A stretch of DNA of 5,702 nucleotides from Anaerolineae bacterium (GTDB taxonomy: Bacteria; Chloroflexota; Anaerolineae; Aggregatilineales; Aggregatilineaceae): contig JAFGJA010000522.1 in the NCBI GenBank assembly GCA_016929355.1, forward strand, positions 1 through 5,702, in the 5' to 3' direction. Both the position numbers and the translations under genes were made by a program. Below are positions 1 to 5,021 of the stretch, piece by piece (within the stretch, counting starts at the first letter, position 1; each line of letters opens with the position of its first letter). The notes beneath the pieces were generated by a model. It had not been told where the DNA came from. It did no database searches and was given only the letters and a program-made list of their open reading frames with translations.

Positions 1-597
1 GCCGCCGCGCAGCGCCGGATGGCTCCCGAACAACGCGCTATGCGCCGCAGCAGTCGCCGCGCAGGAGAGCCACGCCGCGCCAGTGTGCTGATCTTGTTGT
101 TCCCCGGTAATCGTGCAGCCAAGACCGAAGCTGGTTTGACCTTTGCGTTGATCCAGCGCACGACGAATCCGCATGACCGGCACAGTGGGCAGATCAGTTT
201 GCCGGGGGGGGCGCAGGAACCGGGCGAAACAGTGATCGAAACGGCCCTACGCGAAACACGCGAAGAATTGGGAGTTATGAGTCCGGTGCAAATTTTGGGC
301 ACGTTAACCTGCTTATATATCCTGCACAGCGATTTTGAAGTGCGCCCGGTAGTGGGTTATGTACCTGAACACCCGCAATGGCAGCCGGACGCCGCCGAAG
401 TGGTGGAAGTGATCGAGTGTCCGCTCGCCTGGTTGCTCGACGATGATCGAAAAGTAGTCGAACATTGGACGCTCGATGGGCAAACGCGGCGCGTGCCCTG
501 GTACGATGTACAGGGACGCAAAGTGTGGGGGGCTACCGCCATGATGTTAAGCGAATTTGAACACCGCCTGAAATATGTCTTGGCTTCGAACGGTTAA
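1..597 (+). CDS. Nudix hydrolase, CoA-pyrophosphatase type (5' end outside window)
   Basis: Probably hydrolyses a nucleoside-diphosphate derivative in the cytoplasm, CoA or acyl-CoA being the best guess. Counting from the first in-window ATG (position 19), a complete Nudix box G-x5-E-x7-REUxEExGU runs from G64 to V86 (R78, E79, E82, E83 are the expected metal/catalytic residues). Just before it, residues 44-64 (LIQR...H-S-G-Q...LPGG) resemble the motif that marks CoA pyrophosphatases, with Leu where Phe is usual before PGG. The downstream 'LYI..SDFEV.P.VGY', 'EV.EVIE.PL..LLDD' and 'VWGATA.ML.EF' stretches also fit that family. The frame is open to base 1 with no stop, and the residues before the ATG (AAAQRR) continue smoothly, so the true start is most likely upstream and the ATG at 19 is internal. 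The family assignment is firm; the substrate is inferred. Confidence 0.88.
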   Translation, partial: AAAQRRMAPEQRAMRRSSRRAGEPRRASVLILLFPGNRAAKTEAGLTFALIQRTTNPHDRHSGQISLPGGAQEPGETVIETALRETREELGVMSPVQILGTLTCLYILHSDFEVRPVVGYVPEHPQWQPDAAEVVEVIECPLAWLLDDDRKVVEHWTLDGQTRRVPWYDVQGRKVWGATAMMLSEFEHRLKYVLASNG

Positions 598-626
598 CCA
601 TAGTAAAGGTTCGGTTAGTAAACGAC

Positions 627-655
627 TTGCATTACCGTGCAGAGCATGGTACATT
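627..655 (+). promoter_or_regulatory. Weak promoter candidate with internal dyad, upstream of the response regulator
   Basis: TTGCAT (627-632), 17 nt, then TACATT (650-655) is a weak sigma70-like pair. The spacer is almost entirely a dyad: TACCGTGC (633-640), AGA, GCATGGTA (644-651), 8 bp with one G-T pair. A second dyad overlaps it, AGAGCA (641-646) with TGCTCT (655-660). There is no T-run after either, so a terminator for the Nudix gene is less likely than an operator or leader hairpin. The dyads are visible; the promoter and any regulator are inference. Confidence 0.3.
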
Positions 656-724
656 GCTCTCAAACTAACTTGATCAAAACCTTCTGTGCATTGAATCTGG
701 TTGTGGATGCTAGGGGATGCTTAG

Positions 725-1411
725 ATGTCTGAAAAGATTCTGGTAATCGATGACGAAGAAATGACCGTCCAATTAATCAGCATTTTGCTGGAACGGCGCG
801 GTTATGAAGTAATCAAGGCGTATCGGGCCGAAGAAGGTCTACGAGAAGCGTACCGCACGCATCCTGACCTGATTTTGCTGGATATTATGATGCCCGAAAT
901 GGACGGGTGGGAAGTATGCCGCCGCCTGCGGGAACTTTCCGACGTGCCGATCATTTTCCTGACCGCCAAAGACGATGTCCGGGATGTGGTTAAGGGTTTG
1001 GAAATGGGCGCAGACGATTACATCGTGAAGCCATATGATAACGATGAATTGGCCGCGCGAGTCAAAGCTCACTTACGGCGTGCGCCGAAACCCTCGGTTT
1101 CCGAGGAATTAATTTTTGATGGCGGCGAATTCCGTATCAATTTCATCAGCCGCGAGGTTAAGGTGCGGAGCAATCCGGTGCATCTGACGCCGAAGGAATT
1201 CAATTTGTTGGGCGTTTTGGCGCGCAATGCGGGCCGGGTGATCACGCGCACGGATTTGGTCAAGGAGGCCTGGGGGCCGGAATACGGCGATGCCATTGAC
1301 AGTCTGAAACTCTACATTCATTATCTGCGGCAGAAAGTCGAACAAGACCCCCAACACCCGAAATATATTCTGACCTCGCGCGGGGTGGGATACCGGTTCG
1401 CTAACGAGTAG
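725..1411 (+). CDS. OmpR/PhoB-family two-component response regulator (orphan)
   Basis: A DNA-binding response regulator that is switched by phosphorylation and controls transcription. The receiver domain covers about residues 3-118: acidic pocket D9-D10, phosphoacceptor D53 in 'LLLDIMMPEMDGWE', switch Thr T80 in 'IIFLTA', and K102 in 'YIVKPY'. A winged-helix trans_reg_C domain covers about 128-226: 'LTPKEFNLL', then the recognition helix region 'DAIDSLKLYIHYLRQKV', and the terminal hairpin 'YILTSRGVGYRF'. All key residues are intact and 228 aa is normal length. The ATG at 725 is supported by AGGGGA (712-717) with 7 nt spacing. No histidine kinase lies on either side: the upstream gene is Nudix and the downstream gene is convergent, so the partner must be encoded elsewhere. 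The target genes cannot be read from the window. Confidence 0.95.
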   Translation: MSEKILVIDDEEMTVQLISILLERRGYEVIKAYRAEEGLREAYRTHPDLILLDIMMPEMDGWEVCRRLRELSDVPIIFLTAKDDVRDVVKGLEMGADDYIVKPYDNDELAARVKAHLRRAPKPSVSEELIFDGGEFRINFISREVKVRSNPVHLTPKEFNLLGVLARNAGRVITRTDLVKEAWGPEYGDAIDSLKLYIHYLRQKVEQDPQHPKYILTSRGVGYRFANE

Positions 1412-1460
1412 CCTTTATCCGGTTTGTGACCGAAGCTGAATATCTGAGCTTAAACATTCT

Positions 1461-1496
1461 AACAGGGCACGTAGGTATTTGACTGCGTGTCCTGTT
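1461..1496. terminator. Shared hairpin between convergent genes (probable bidirectional terminator)
   Basis: The arms AACAGGGCACG (1461-1471) and CGTGTCCTGTT (1486-1496) form 11 bp with one G-U pair around a 14 nt loop. The hairpin lies between the stop of the response regulator (1411) and the stop of the minus-strand TPR gene (1500). On the plus strand it runs into TGTTTAAAAG, a short T-rich tract. The minus-strand side has only a weak tract, so efficiency in that direction is uncertain. Confidence 0.55.
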
Positions 1497-1499
1497 TGT

Positions 1500-1916
1500 T
1501 TAAAAGAAGATCAACACTGATCCCACGATCACCACGACCAATAGCAGCAAAATCAGCAGCGTGGCCCGGATCGTGGTGCGGCGGTTGCGTTTGGCGCGCT
1601 CTTTTTTGCGTTGGAGGACTTCGGGCTGCCTGGTCATGGTCAGCGCTTTGCTTTCCAATTTCTCGATCTGCTCTTTGGCAGTGGCATGATCGGGATTCAG
1701 TTCGAGCACGTTTTCGAAACACACTCGCCGATCCTCGTCGGTTTCGACCACACTCGCCAACCATAACCACACCTGCTCATGGTACGGATCGATTTCGATG
1801 GCTTGCCGCAATAAATCGTGCGCAAGTGCTTTTTGTCCCTGTTGGGCAGCGCTTTTGCCCGCTTGATAGAGGCGTAGGAATTCCTTTGGTGCTTTGAGTA
1901 ATTCAGACTGACTCAT
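1500..1916 (-). CDS. Small TPR protein with C-terminal membrane anchor
   Basis: A 138-residue protein of unknown specific role. Two tetratricopeptide-like repeats are visible, about residues 14-46 ('LYQAGKSAAQQGQKALAHDLL..AIEIDP') and 48-80 ('QVWLWLASVVETDEDRRVCF..VLELNP'). A charged helix follows (about 81-117, rich in K, R and E), and the protein ends in a hydrophobic segment at 118-138 (LLILLLLVVVIVGSVLIFF). With no N-terminal signal and a basic stretch before the terminal helix, it is predicted to be tail-anchored with the TPRs in the cytoplasm, probably as a protein-docking module. The 'WLWLAS...ED.R.C.E.VL.LNP' repeat style is common in Chloroflexota TPR proteins, as I recall. It follows the M1 peptidase gene after 84 nt and may share its transcript. 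The start at 1916 has no strong Shine-Dalgarno; the nearest purine-rich GAGAG is about 18 nt away. Confidence 0.8.
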   Translation of the reverse strand: MSQSELLKAPKEFLRLYQAGKSAAQQGQKALAHDLLRQAIEIDPYHEQVWLWLASVVETDEDRRVCFENVLELNPDHATAKEQIEKLESKALTMTRQPEVLQRKKERAKRNRRTTIRATLLILLLLVVVIVGSVLIFF

Positions 1917-1960
1917 GTTTCTGTTTTTTGTTTTCTCTCAATTGGTCCCTTACACTCCCC

Positions 1961-1969
1961 ATTGTAACA
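1961..1969 (-). promoter_or_regulatory. Possible extended -10 promoter for the TPR gene
   Basis: Read on the minus strand this is TG-T-TACAAT, an extended -10 with five of six bases of the TATAAT consensus, about 45 nt upstream of the TPR start codon. No recognisable -35 box lies 16-18 nt further upstream. It would allow the TPR gene to be expressed apart from the peptidase. Based on sequence match only. Confidence 0.3.
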
Positions 1970-2000
1970 TAGCTTGGAGGCTTGCGCCGAGCCACAGGTG

Positions 2001-3608
2001 CTACGGAATCCGATCCGGCGAGAACACCAGATCAGGTTGTCGTAAGTAATTGGCGCGCGTGGCGGCGGTTTGTACGTAGACCTCTGACGGTAACGCGCCC
2101 CAAAAATCTGCCGGGTATGCGATCTGGTCTGCCATCCGCGTGGCATAGGTGCGCAGCCACGCCCAAAATTGATCATCGCCTATATCCGCGCGTAACAGAT
2201 GCATCATGCGCGCGCCGCGCAGATAGATCGCGTTGATATAGCCGCGCGGCGAATAAAAGTCATAGATCGGCGTGTCCACATAGCCGGTAGGTTCGTAGAC
2301 CATGACACGAAAATCCCACCACCAGTCAAGATAGTCAGGATAATAATGCTCGAAAAATAACACTTCGCTGTAGATCGCCAGCGCTTCATCCAGATAAGGG
2401 CATTGGCCCTGATCATTACCCACCAGGGCGTACCACCATTGATGGGCGATCTCGTGCGCCGTGATGATCGTGAGCCAATCGTTCGGCACACCCTGCCATG
2501 TGCGGAACCAATCTTCGCTAACAAAGACCAGGCCGCAAAATTCCATACCATCGGGAAAATCACCTTCAACCACAACCACACGATCATAGGGATAGGGGCC
2601 ATATAAGTCGTGATACAGCGCCATTGCATCGGCTGCCGTAAACAGGGCATGGCGCGGCGTATCCAGCGTAGGAACATCAGGATCGGCAAAGTAAAATAAT
2701 TCCACTACAACACCATCTTCAGTCGTGGTTTGCAGCGTTTGGAATTGATCAGAGAGCGAGATCGCCACTTCGCGCGCGTTGGTAATTTCAAAGCGCCAAA
2801 TATAATCACCGGGTTGGCTCACGCCGCCGGGACCAGCCACCTGTAAATTTTCCGGCGCGTTTTTGACCATGAGTTCGACCACAAAATCCGCCGTGCGCAG
2901 CACAAAATGCTCGCCTAGCCAATGTGGGGCCGGGGTGATCCAGGCTCCATCGTGATCCTGCGCTGCGACCAACGGTAGCCACATCCCTAGATTAGTCTGC
3001 CGCGCGCTGTAACCCCAATAGCCAAGATGCCCCTCGTTGTAGCCATCCTGAATTTCGGGAATTTGCAAGGTGTAATCGAGGATCAGGGTGGTTTCGCAAT
3101 TTGGTTTGAGCGCTGCGCGGAGGGGAATAGTTAAATGGGTGCTATCGAGCGTATAGCGGCTGATCAATTTTCCCTCGGGCGTCGTGATGCGCGTCAGCAA
3201 AAAAGACTCTTCATCCTGATTGGCTTCGATGTTGAACGCGAGGTTGGTGATCAGGGCGTTGGTATCATTGCGGAATGTGACGTATTGCTCTACCTCGATT
3301 TTATGCGCAAGCCAATCCAATTCGGCGCTGATGTCATAGCGCACGCCAGCCAGCGCCGGATCAGAGGCACAGGCTGCAACTACCGGACTCGGCGTAGTGA
3401 TGGAGGTTTGCATAACAGGGGTTTGGGTGGTGGTCGCGGTTGGTGTTTGCGTGGTAGCGGCAAGGGTCACAACGGGGCGTAGCGTTGTGGTTATTGGCTC
3501 ACTCGATTGTGTTTCGGGACTGCACGCCCCGATCAGATTGGCGAAGACTAACCCAATGGCGATCACGATACTCATGTGTTGTCTCTGACGGTGTGCGAAA
3601 TAGTGCAT
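2001..3608 (-). CDS. Lipoprotein M1-family zinc metallopeptidase
   Basis: A predicted membrane-anchored extracellular aminopeptidase-like enzyme. Counting from the ATG at 3608 (535 aa), residues 1-28 are a lipoprotein signal with a basic N-region, a hydrophobic core 'SIVIAIGLVFANLIGA' and lipobox I-G-A-C29. A Thr/Pro-rich linker (about 30-77) leads to the N-terminal beta domain. The catalytic domain has a GMEF motif (354-357, the GxMEN exopeptidase motif in variant form). It also has the zinc site H385-E386-I-A-H389 followed after exactly 18 residues by E408 ('LDEALAIYSE'), and a probable catalytic Tyr462 in 'AIYLRGA'. The protein ends soon after the catalytic domain, shorter than classical M1 enzymes of about 850 residues, as in many bacterial lipoprotein forms. 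I chose the ATG at 3608 over an in-frame ATG at 3629 because AGAGGA (3613-3618) precedes it and because the promoter at 3639-3667 would leave 3629 almost leaderless. Substrate unknown. Confidence 0.9.
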   Translation of the reverse strand: MHYFAHRQRQHMSIVIAIGLVFANLIGACSPETQSSEPITTTLRPVVTLAATTQTPTATTTQTPVMQTSITTPSPVVAACASDPALAGVRYDISAELDWLAHKIEVEQYVTFRNDTNALITNLAFNIEANQDEESFLLTRITTPEGKLISRYTLDSTHLTIPLRAALKPNCETTLILDYTLQIPEIQDGYNEGHLGYWGYSARQTNLGMWLPLVAAQDHDGAWITPAPHWLGEHFVLRTADFVVELMVKNAPENLQVAGPGGVSQPGDYIWRFEITNAREVAISLSDQFQTLQTTTEDGVVVELFYFADPDVPTLDTPRHALFTAADAMALYHDLYGPYPYDRVVVVEGDFPDGMEFCGLVFVSEDWFRTWQGVPNDWLTIITAHEIAHQWWYALVGNDQGQCPYLDEALAIYSEVLFFEHYYPDYLDWWWDFRVMVYEPTGYVDTPIYDFYSPRGYINAIYLRGARMMHLLRADIGDDQFWAWLRTYATRMADQIAYPADFWGALPSEVYVQTAATRANYLRQPDLVFSPDRIP

Positions 3609-3638
3609 AAAATCCTCTGGATCGATCATACGAGGGGA

Positions 3639-3667
3639 ATCATACTGCGCGCCGGGTGAAATGCCAA
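3639..3667 (-). promoter_or_regulatory. Sigma70-type promoter of the M1 peptidase gene
   Basis: On the minus strand TTGGCA (3667-3662), a 17 nt spacer and TATGAT (3644-3639) match the consensus at five of six bases in each box. The expected transcription start near 3632 gives a leader of about 24 nt with AGAGGA ahead of the ATG at 3608. It points away from the rplU promoter, whose -35 box starts 58 bp away. Confidence 0.7.
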
Positions 3668-3725
3668 CGTTCGGTCAGCGCTCCTCTGACGCGGTGATTT
3701 GAGAGTACGCCGACCAAAACCGGCA

Positions 3726-3755
3726 TTGACGCCCCCACCCCCCACCAGATATAAT
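3726..3755 (+). promoter_or_regulatory. Near-consensus sigma70 promoter of rplU
   Basis: TTGACG (3726-3731), an 18 nt spacer and a perfect TATAAT (3750-3755). The predicted start near 3762 gives a leader of about 125 nt. The spacer is unusual: 15 bases (3732-3746) made of C5-A-C6-A-C2, so the template strand is a near-continuous G-run there. Confidence 0.8.
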
Positions 3756-3769
3756 ATGCGCCGATGGCT

Positions 3770-3801
3770 TGGGCCAGTTAACGAACTCGCCCACTTTTTT
3801 T
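3770..3801 (+). terminator. rplU: Attenuator-like intrinsic terminator in the rplU leader
   Basis: T3770 and GGGC (3771-3774) pair with GCCC (3789-3792) and A3793. After one C-C mismatch, AGTT (3776-3779) pairs with AACT (3784-3787) around the loop AACG. Two bases later comes a run of seven T (3795-3801). This is the standard form of an intrinsic terminator, yet it begins only about 8-10 nt after the predicted rplU transcription start and well before the gene. The natural reading is premature termination (attenuation) controlling L21 synthesis. It cannot serve the M1 gene, which runs the other way. The structure is visible; the regulatory role is inferred. Confidence 0.6.
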
Positions 3802-3827
3802 CTATGCCAATTTTCCCCTCTGGGGTG

Positions 3828-3840
3828 TTCATGACATGAA
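3828..3840. repeat. Perfect 13-bp palindrome in the rplU leader
   Basis: TTCATG-A-CATGAA, two perfect 6-bp arms around one base, 46 bases before the rplU start codon and after the attenuator-like hairpin. It contains two overlapping ATG codons. It could be an operator-like protein site or a translational element. Confidence 0.45.
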
Positions 3841-3883
3841 TAACTTCCAGCAGGCGGTAAAAAAGCGAAGATTGGAGTTTTGA
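3836..3883 (+). CDS. Possible 15-codon leader peptide upstream of rplU
   Basis: ATG at 3836 opens a short frame reading MNNFQQAVKKRRLEF, stopping with TGA at 3881-3883, only 3 nt before the rplU ATG and in the same frame as rplU. It covers the rplU Shine-Dalgarno (GGAG, 3874-3877), so ribosomes translating it would occupy and then release that site, allowing translational coupling. Its own ribosome site would be GGGG (3822-3825), about 10 nt ahead, which is modest. The basic KKRR run near the end is notable. Chance occurrence of such a short frame is quite possible. Confidence 0.25.
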   Translation: MNNFQQAVKKRRLEF

Positions 3884-3886
3884 CTC

Positions 3887-4204
3887 ATGTATGCAATTGT
3901 ACGCACTGGCGGTAAACAATACCGTGCGGAACCCGGCCAAACGATTGATGTCGAGCGTTTGCCCTTCGCCGAAGGTGAATCCATTGAACTAGACGACGTG
4001 CTGCTCATTGTGCCGGACAGTGGTGATCCGGTTATTGGTCAGCCGACTGTTGATGGCGCAGTTGTCAAGGCAACGGTGGTTGAGCAAGGACGCGGCCCGA
4101 AAATTTTCGTCTGGAAGTATAAGCCGCGCGAGCGCTATCGCCGCCGCCGGGGACACCGCCAGTATTTCACACGGCTGCAAATCAACAACATTACCGGTGT
4201 ATAG
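3887..4204 (+). CDS. rplU: 50S ribosomal protein L21
   Basis: A structural protein of the large ribosomal subunit that binds 23S rRNA. The 105-aa product has the canonical start 'MYAIVRTGGKQYR', the conserved early segment 'V..LPFAEGESIELDDVLL', and the signature region 'IFVWKYKPRERYRRRRGHRQ' at about residues 74-93, followed by the C-terminal 'TRLQINNI'. Length and motifs are typical and nothing is missing. The ATG at 3887 is preceded by GGAG (3874-3877) with 9 nt spacing. It has its own strong promoter and a leader with an attenuator-like hairpin, so it appears to be controlled separately from rpmA, which begins 410 nt after its stop. Confidence 0.97.
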   Translation: MYAIVRTGGKQYRAEPGQTIDVERLPFAEGESIELDDVLLIVPDSGDPVIGQPTVDGAVVKATVVEQGRGPKIFVWKYKPRERYRRRRGHRQYFTRLQINNITGV

Positions 4205-4212
4205 GAATTTGA

Positions 4213-4240
4213 TTTGGAGCTATGATTTGGATGCTCCAAA
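4213..4240 (+). other. Hairpin at the 3' end of rplU (terminator without U-tract or mRNA 3' structure)
   Basis: TTTGGAGC (4213-4220) and GCTCCAAA (4233-4240) are perfect 8-bp arms with a 12 nt loop, starting 8 nt after the rplU stop. The loop repeats the left side, so GATTTGGA occurs at 4211-4218 and 4224-4231. No T-run follows (AATAGTTAAATC), so it is not a canonical intrinsic terminator. It may protect or define the rplU mRNA 3' end. Confidence 0.4.
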
Positions 4241-4243
4241 ATA

Positions 4244-4296
4244 GTTAAATCTATGTAAATGTAGCCAAATTGTGTACAGAGGGACATAGATTTGAC
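4244..4296. repeat. 13-bp inverted repeat reaching into the rpmA -35 box
   Basis: The arms GTTAAATCTATGT (4244-4256) and ACATAGATTTGAC (4284-4296) pair over 13 positions with a single G-T; the inner 10 bp are perfect. The 27-base interval holds a smaller pairing, TGTA (4260-4263) with TACA (4275-4278). The right arm contains five of the six bases of the -35 hexamer TTGACA (4292-4297), so in DNA it could be an operator and in the rplU read-through RNA a long stem. Confidence 0.55.
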
Positions 4297-4320
4297 ACCC
4301 ACCATAACCAAATGTATAGT
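4292..4320 (+). promoter_or_regulatory. Near-consensus sigma70 promoter of the rpmA leader transcript
   Basis: A perfect TTGACA (4292-4297), a 17 nt spacer and TATAGT (4315-4320, five of six). The predicted start is near 4327, 288 nt before the rpmA ATG. This is as good a promoter as the one for rplU and shows that rpmA need not depend on rplU transcription. Confidence 0.78.
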
Positions 4321-4326
4321 GTAGCT

Positions 4327-4614
4327 AAGGCGTTATGCCTGCACTTTACTAATGGAATATTGGTGGTTGCCCATCAAAAGCGTGATGGGTGTAAAATATT
4401 CGGCGTACACTGAAGGCAACGATAACCAAGTTTCCTTCTTCCTCTGAATACTTCACGTCGCGGTAGTGGCTACGACGAGACGTTAAACGCCTGTGGACAG
4501 GACATAAGACCAAAACCTTCTTAGGTAGCGGCAGACCTGGATGAAGCAGGAACTAAAATCCCCGTATGTACACATGTACAAACATTTGTATATAAGAAAG
4601 GTAGCAGCGAGCAA
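4327..4614 (+). ncRNA. Long structured 5' leader of rpmA, possible undescribed cis-regulatory RNA
   Basis: This fills most of a 410-base gap with no convincing reading frame. From the predicted start: AGGC-GTTAT-GCCT hairpin (4328-4340); an extended hairpin with outer stem GAATATT (4355-4361)/AATATTC (4395-4401) and inner stem CCCATCA (4370-4376)/TGATGGG (4383-4389); GTAG-TGG-CTAC (4463-4473) flanked by CGTC/GACG; CCTG-TGGA-CAGG (4490-4501); ACCT-TCTT-AGGT (4515-4526); CCTG-loop-CAGG (4536-4550); TGTAC-ACAT-GTACA (4567-4580). Several pairings exclude each other: AGGCGTT (4328-4334) can instead pair with AACGCCT (4486-4492), GTTGCC (4366-4371) with GGCAAC (4415-4420), and AGGT (4523-4526) with ACCT (4535-4538). 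No internal T-run is present, so it likely reads into rpmA. I do not recognise 6S, SRP, tmRNA, RNase P or a common riboswitch core. An L27 or other ligand is speculation. Confidence 0.45.
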
Positions 4615-4896
4615 ATGGCCCACAAAAAAGGTGGCGGATCAACGCGGAATGGCCGCGACAGCAATAGCAAGCGGTTGGGCGTCAAACGCTTTGGCGGCGA
4701 ACTCGTGATCCCCGGTAACATCATTGTTCGTCAGAAGGGCACTAAGTTCCACCCCGGCGAGAACGTCGGCATGGGACGTGATTACACGATCTTCTCGAAG
4801 ATCGAAGGTTATGTGGTGTTTGAAACCTTCGGACGCGGACGCAAACGCATCAGCGTTTATGAAGAACTGCCCCAGGCAGAAACCGCCCAGGTCTAA
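4615..4896 (+). CDS. rpmA: 50S ribosomal protein L27
   Basis: A large-subunit protein whose N-terminal tail reaches toward the peptidyl-transferase centre. The 93-aa sequence begins with the classic 'MAHKKGGGSTRNGRDSNSKRLGVKRFGG' region, followed by 'GNIIVRQKGTKFHPGENVGMGRDYTIFS' and 'GYVVFE'. It starts directly with MAHKKG, so it lacks the cleavable N-terminal extension known in Firmicutes L27. The C-terminus (ELPQAETAQV) is variable in the family. The likely Shine-Dalgarno AAAGG (4597-4601) is 13 nt from the ATG, longer than usual; a TGTACA-rich hairpin lies just upstream. The start codon is fixed by the invariant N-terminus. Confidence 0.97.
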   Translation: MAHKKGGGSTRNGRDSNSKRLGVKRFGGELVIPGNIIVRQKGTKFHPGENVGMGRDYTIFSKIEGYVVFETFGRGRKRISVYEELPQAETAQV

Positions 4897-4910
4897 CGTC
4901 GGGCGTTTTT
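4884..4910 (+). terminator. Intrinsic terminator overlapping the rpmA 3' end
   Basis: CGCCC (4884-4888) pairs with GGGCG (4901-4905), followed directly by TTTTT (4906-4910). The 5' arm and the stop codon TAA (4894-4896) lie within the coding end of rpmA. A shorter alternative is AACG (4895-4898) with CGTT (4904-4907). The stem is only 5 bp with a 12 nt loop, so it may be partial and allow some read-through to rpmE. Confidence 0.5.
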
Positions 4911-4926
4911 ATCGTTCATATTGGCA

Positions 4927-4937
4927 TTCCAGCCAGT
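4927..4937 (+). repeat. TTCCAGCCAGT motif, copy 1
   Basis: An 11-base motif in the rpmA-rpmE gap. The same 11 bases occur at 5686-5696 and a 10-base inverted copy at 5572-5581. Each copy is followed, in its own orientation, by AT-rich sequence. No known site is recognised. Confidence 0.4.
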
Positions 4938-4955
4938 AAATACCTGCTACGTATC

Positions 4956-4977
4956 CCCCATGCTGTGCATCCTGGGG
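4956..4977 (+). promoter_or_regulatory. rpmE: Leader hairpin upstream of rpmE
   Basis: CCCC (4956-4959) with GGGG (4974-4977) and ATGC (4960-4963) with GCAT (4967-4970) form a bulged hairpin with a TGT loop, 44 nt upstream of the rpmE ATG. No T-run follows, so it is not a terminator. It may be a leader structure for control of L31. A clear promoter was not found in 4911-5021; TTGGCA (4921-4926) is a good -35 but lacks a properly spaced -10. Confidence 0.35.
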
Positions 4978-5021
4978 TAACACGCAATGGGACTCGTGGT
5001 CGGAAAGGTTGCTAAAAAATT

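Noticed and set aside
3606..3629. Alternative M1 peptidase start at the ATG at 3629 (7 residues longer).
   Set aside because: It has no Shine-Dalgarno and would be almost leaderless from the predicted promoter, and the extra residues MIDPEDF add an acidic stretch ahead of a typical basic lipoprotein N-region.
4327..4614. Known RNAs (6S, SRP RNA, tmRNA, RNase P, TPP or cobalamin riboswitch) in the rpmA leader; 'GGTAGCGG' and 'CCTGGATGAAGCAGG' briefly suggested SRP or TPP elements.
   Set aside because: The diagnostic cores of these families are missing and the short resemblances are out of order and spacing. No long rod with a central bubble as in 6S could be drawn.
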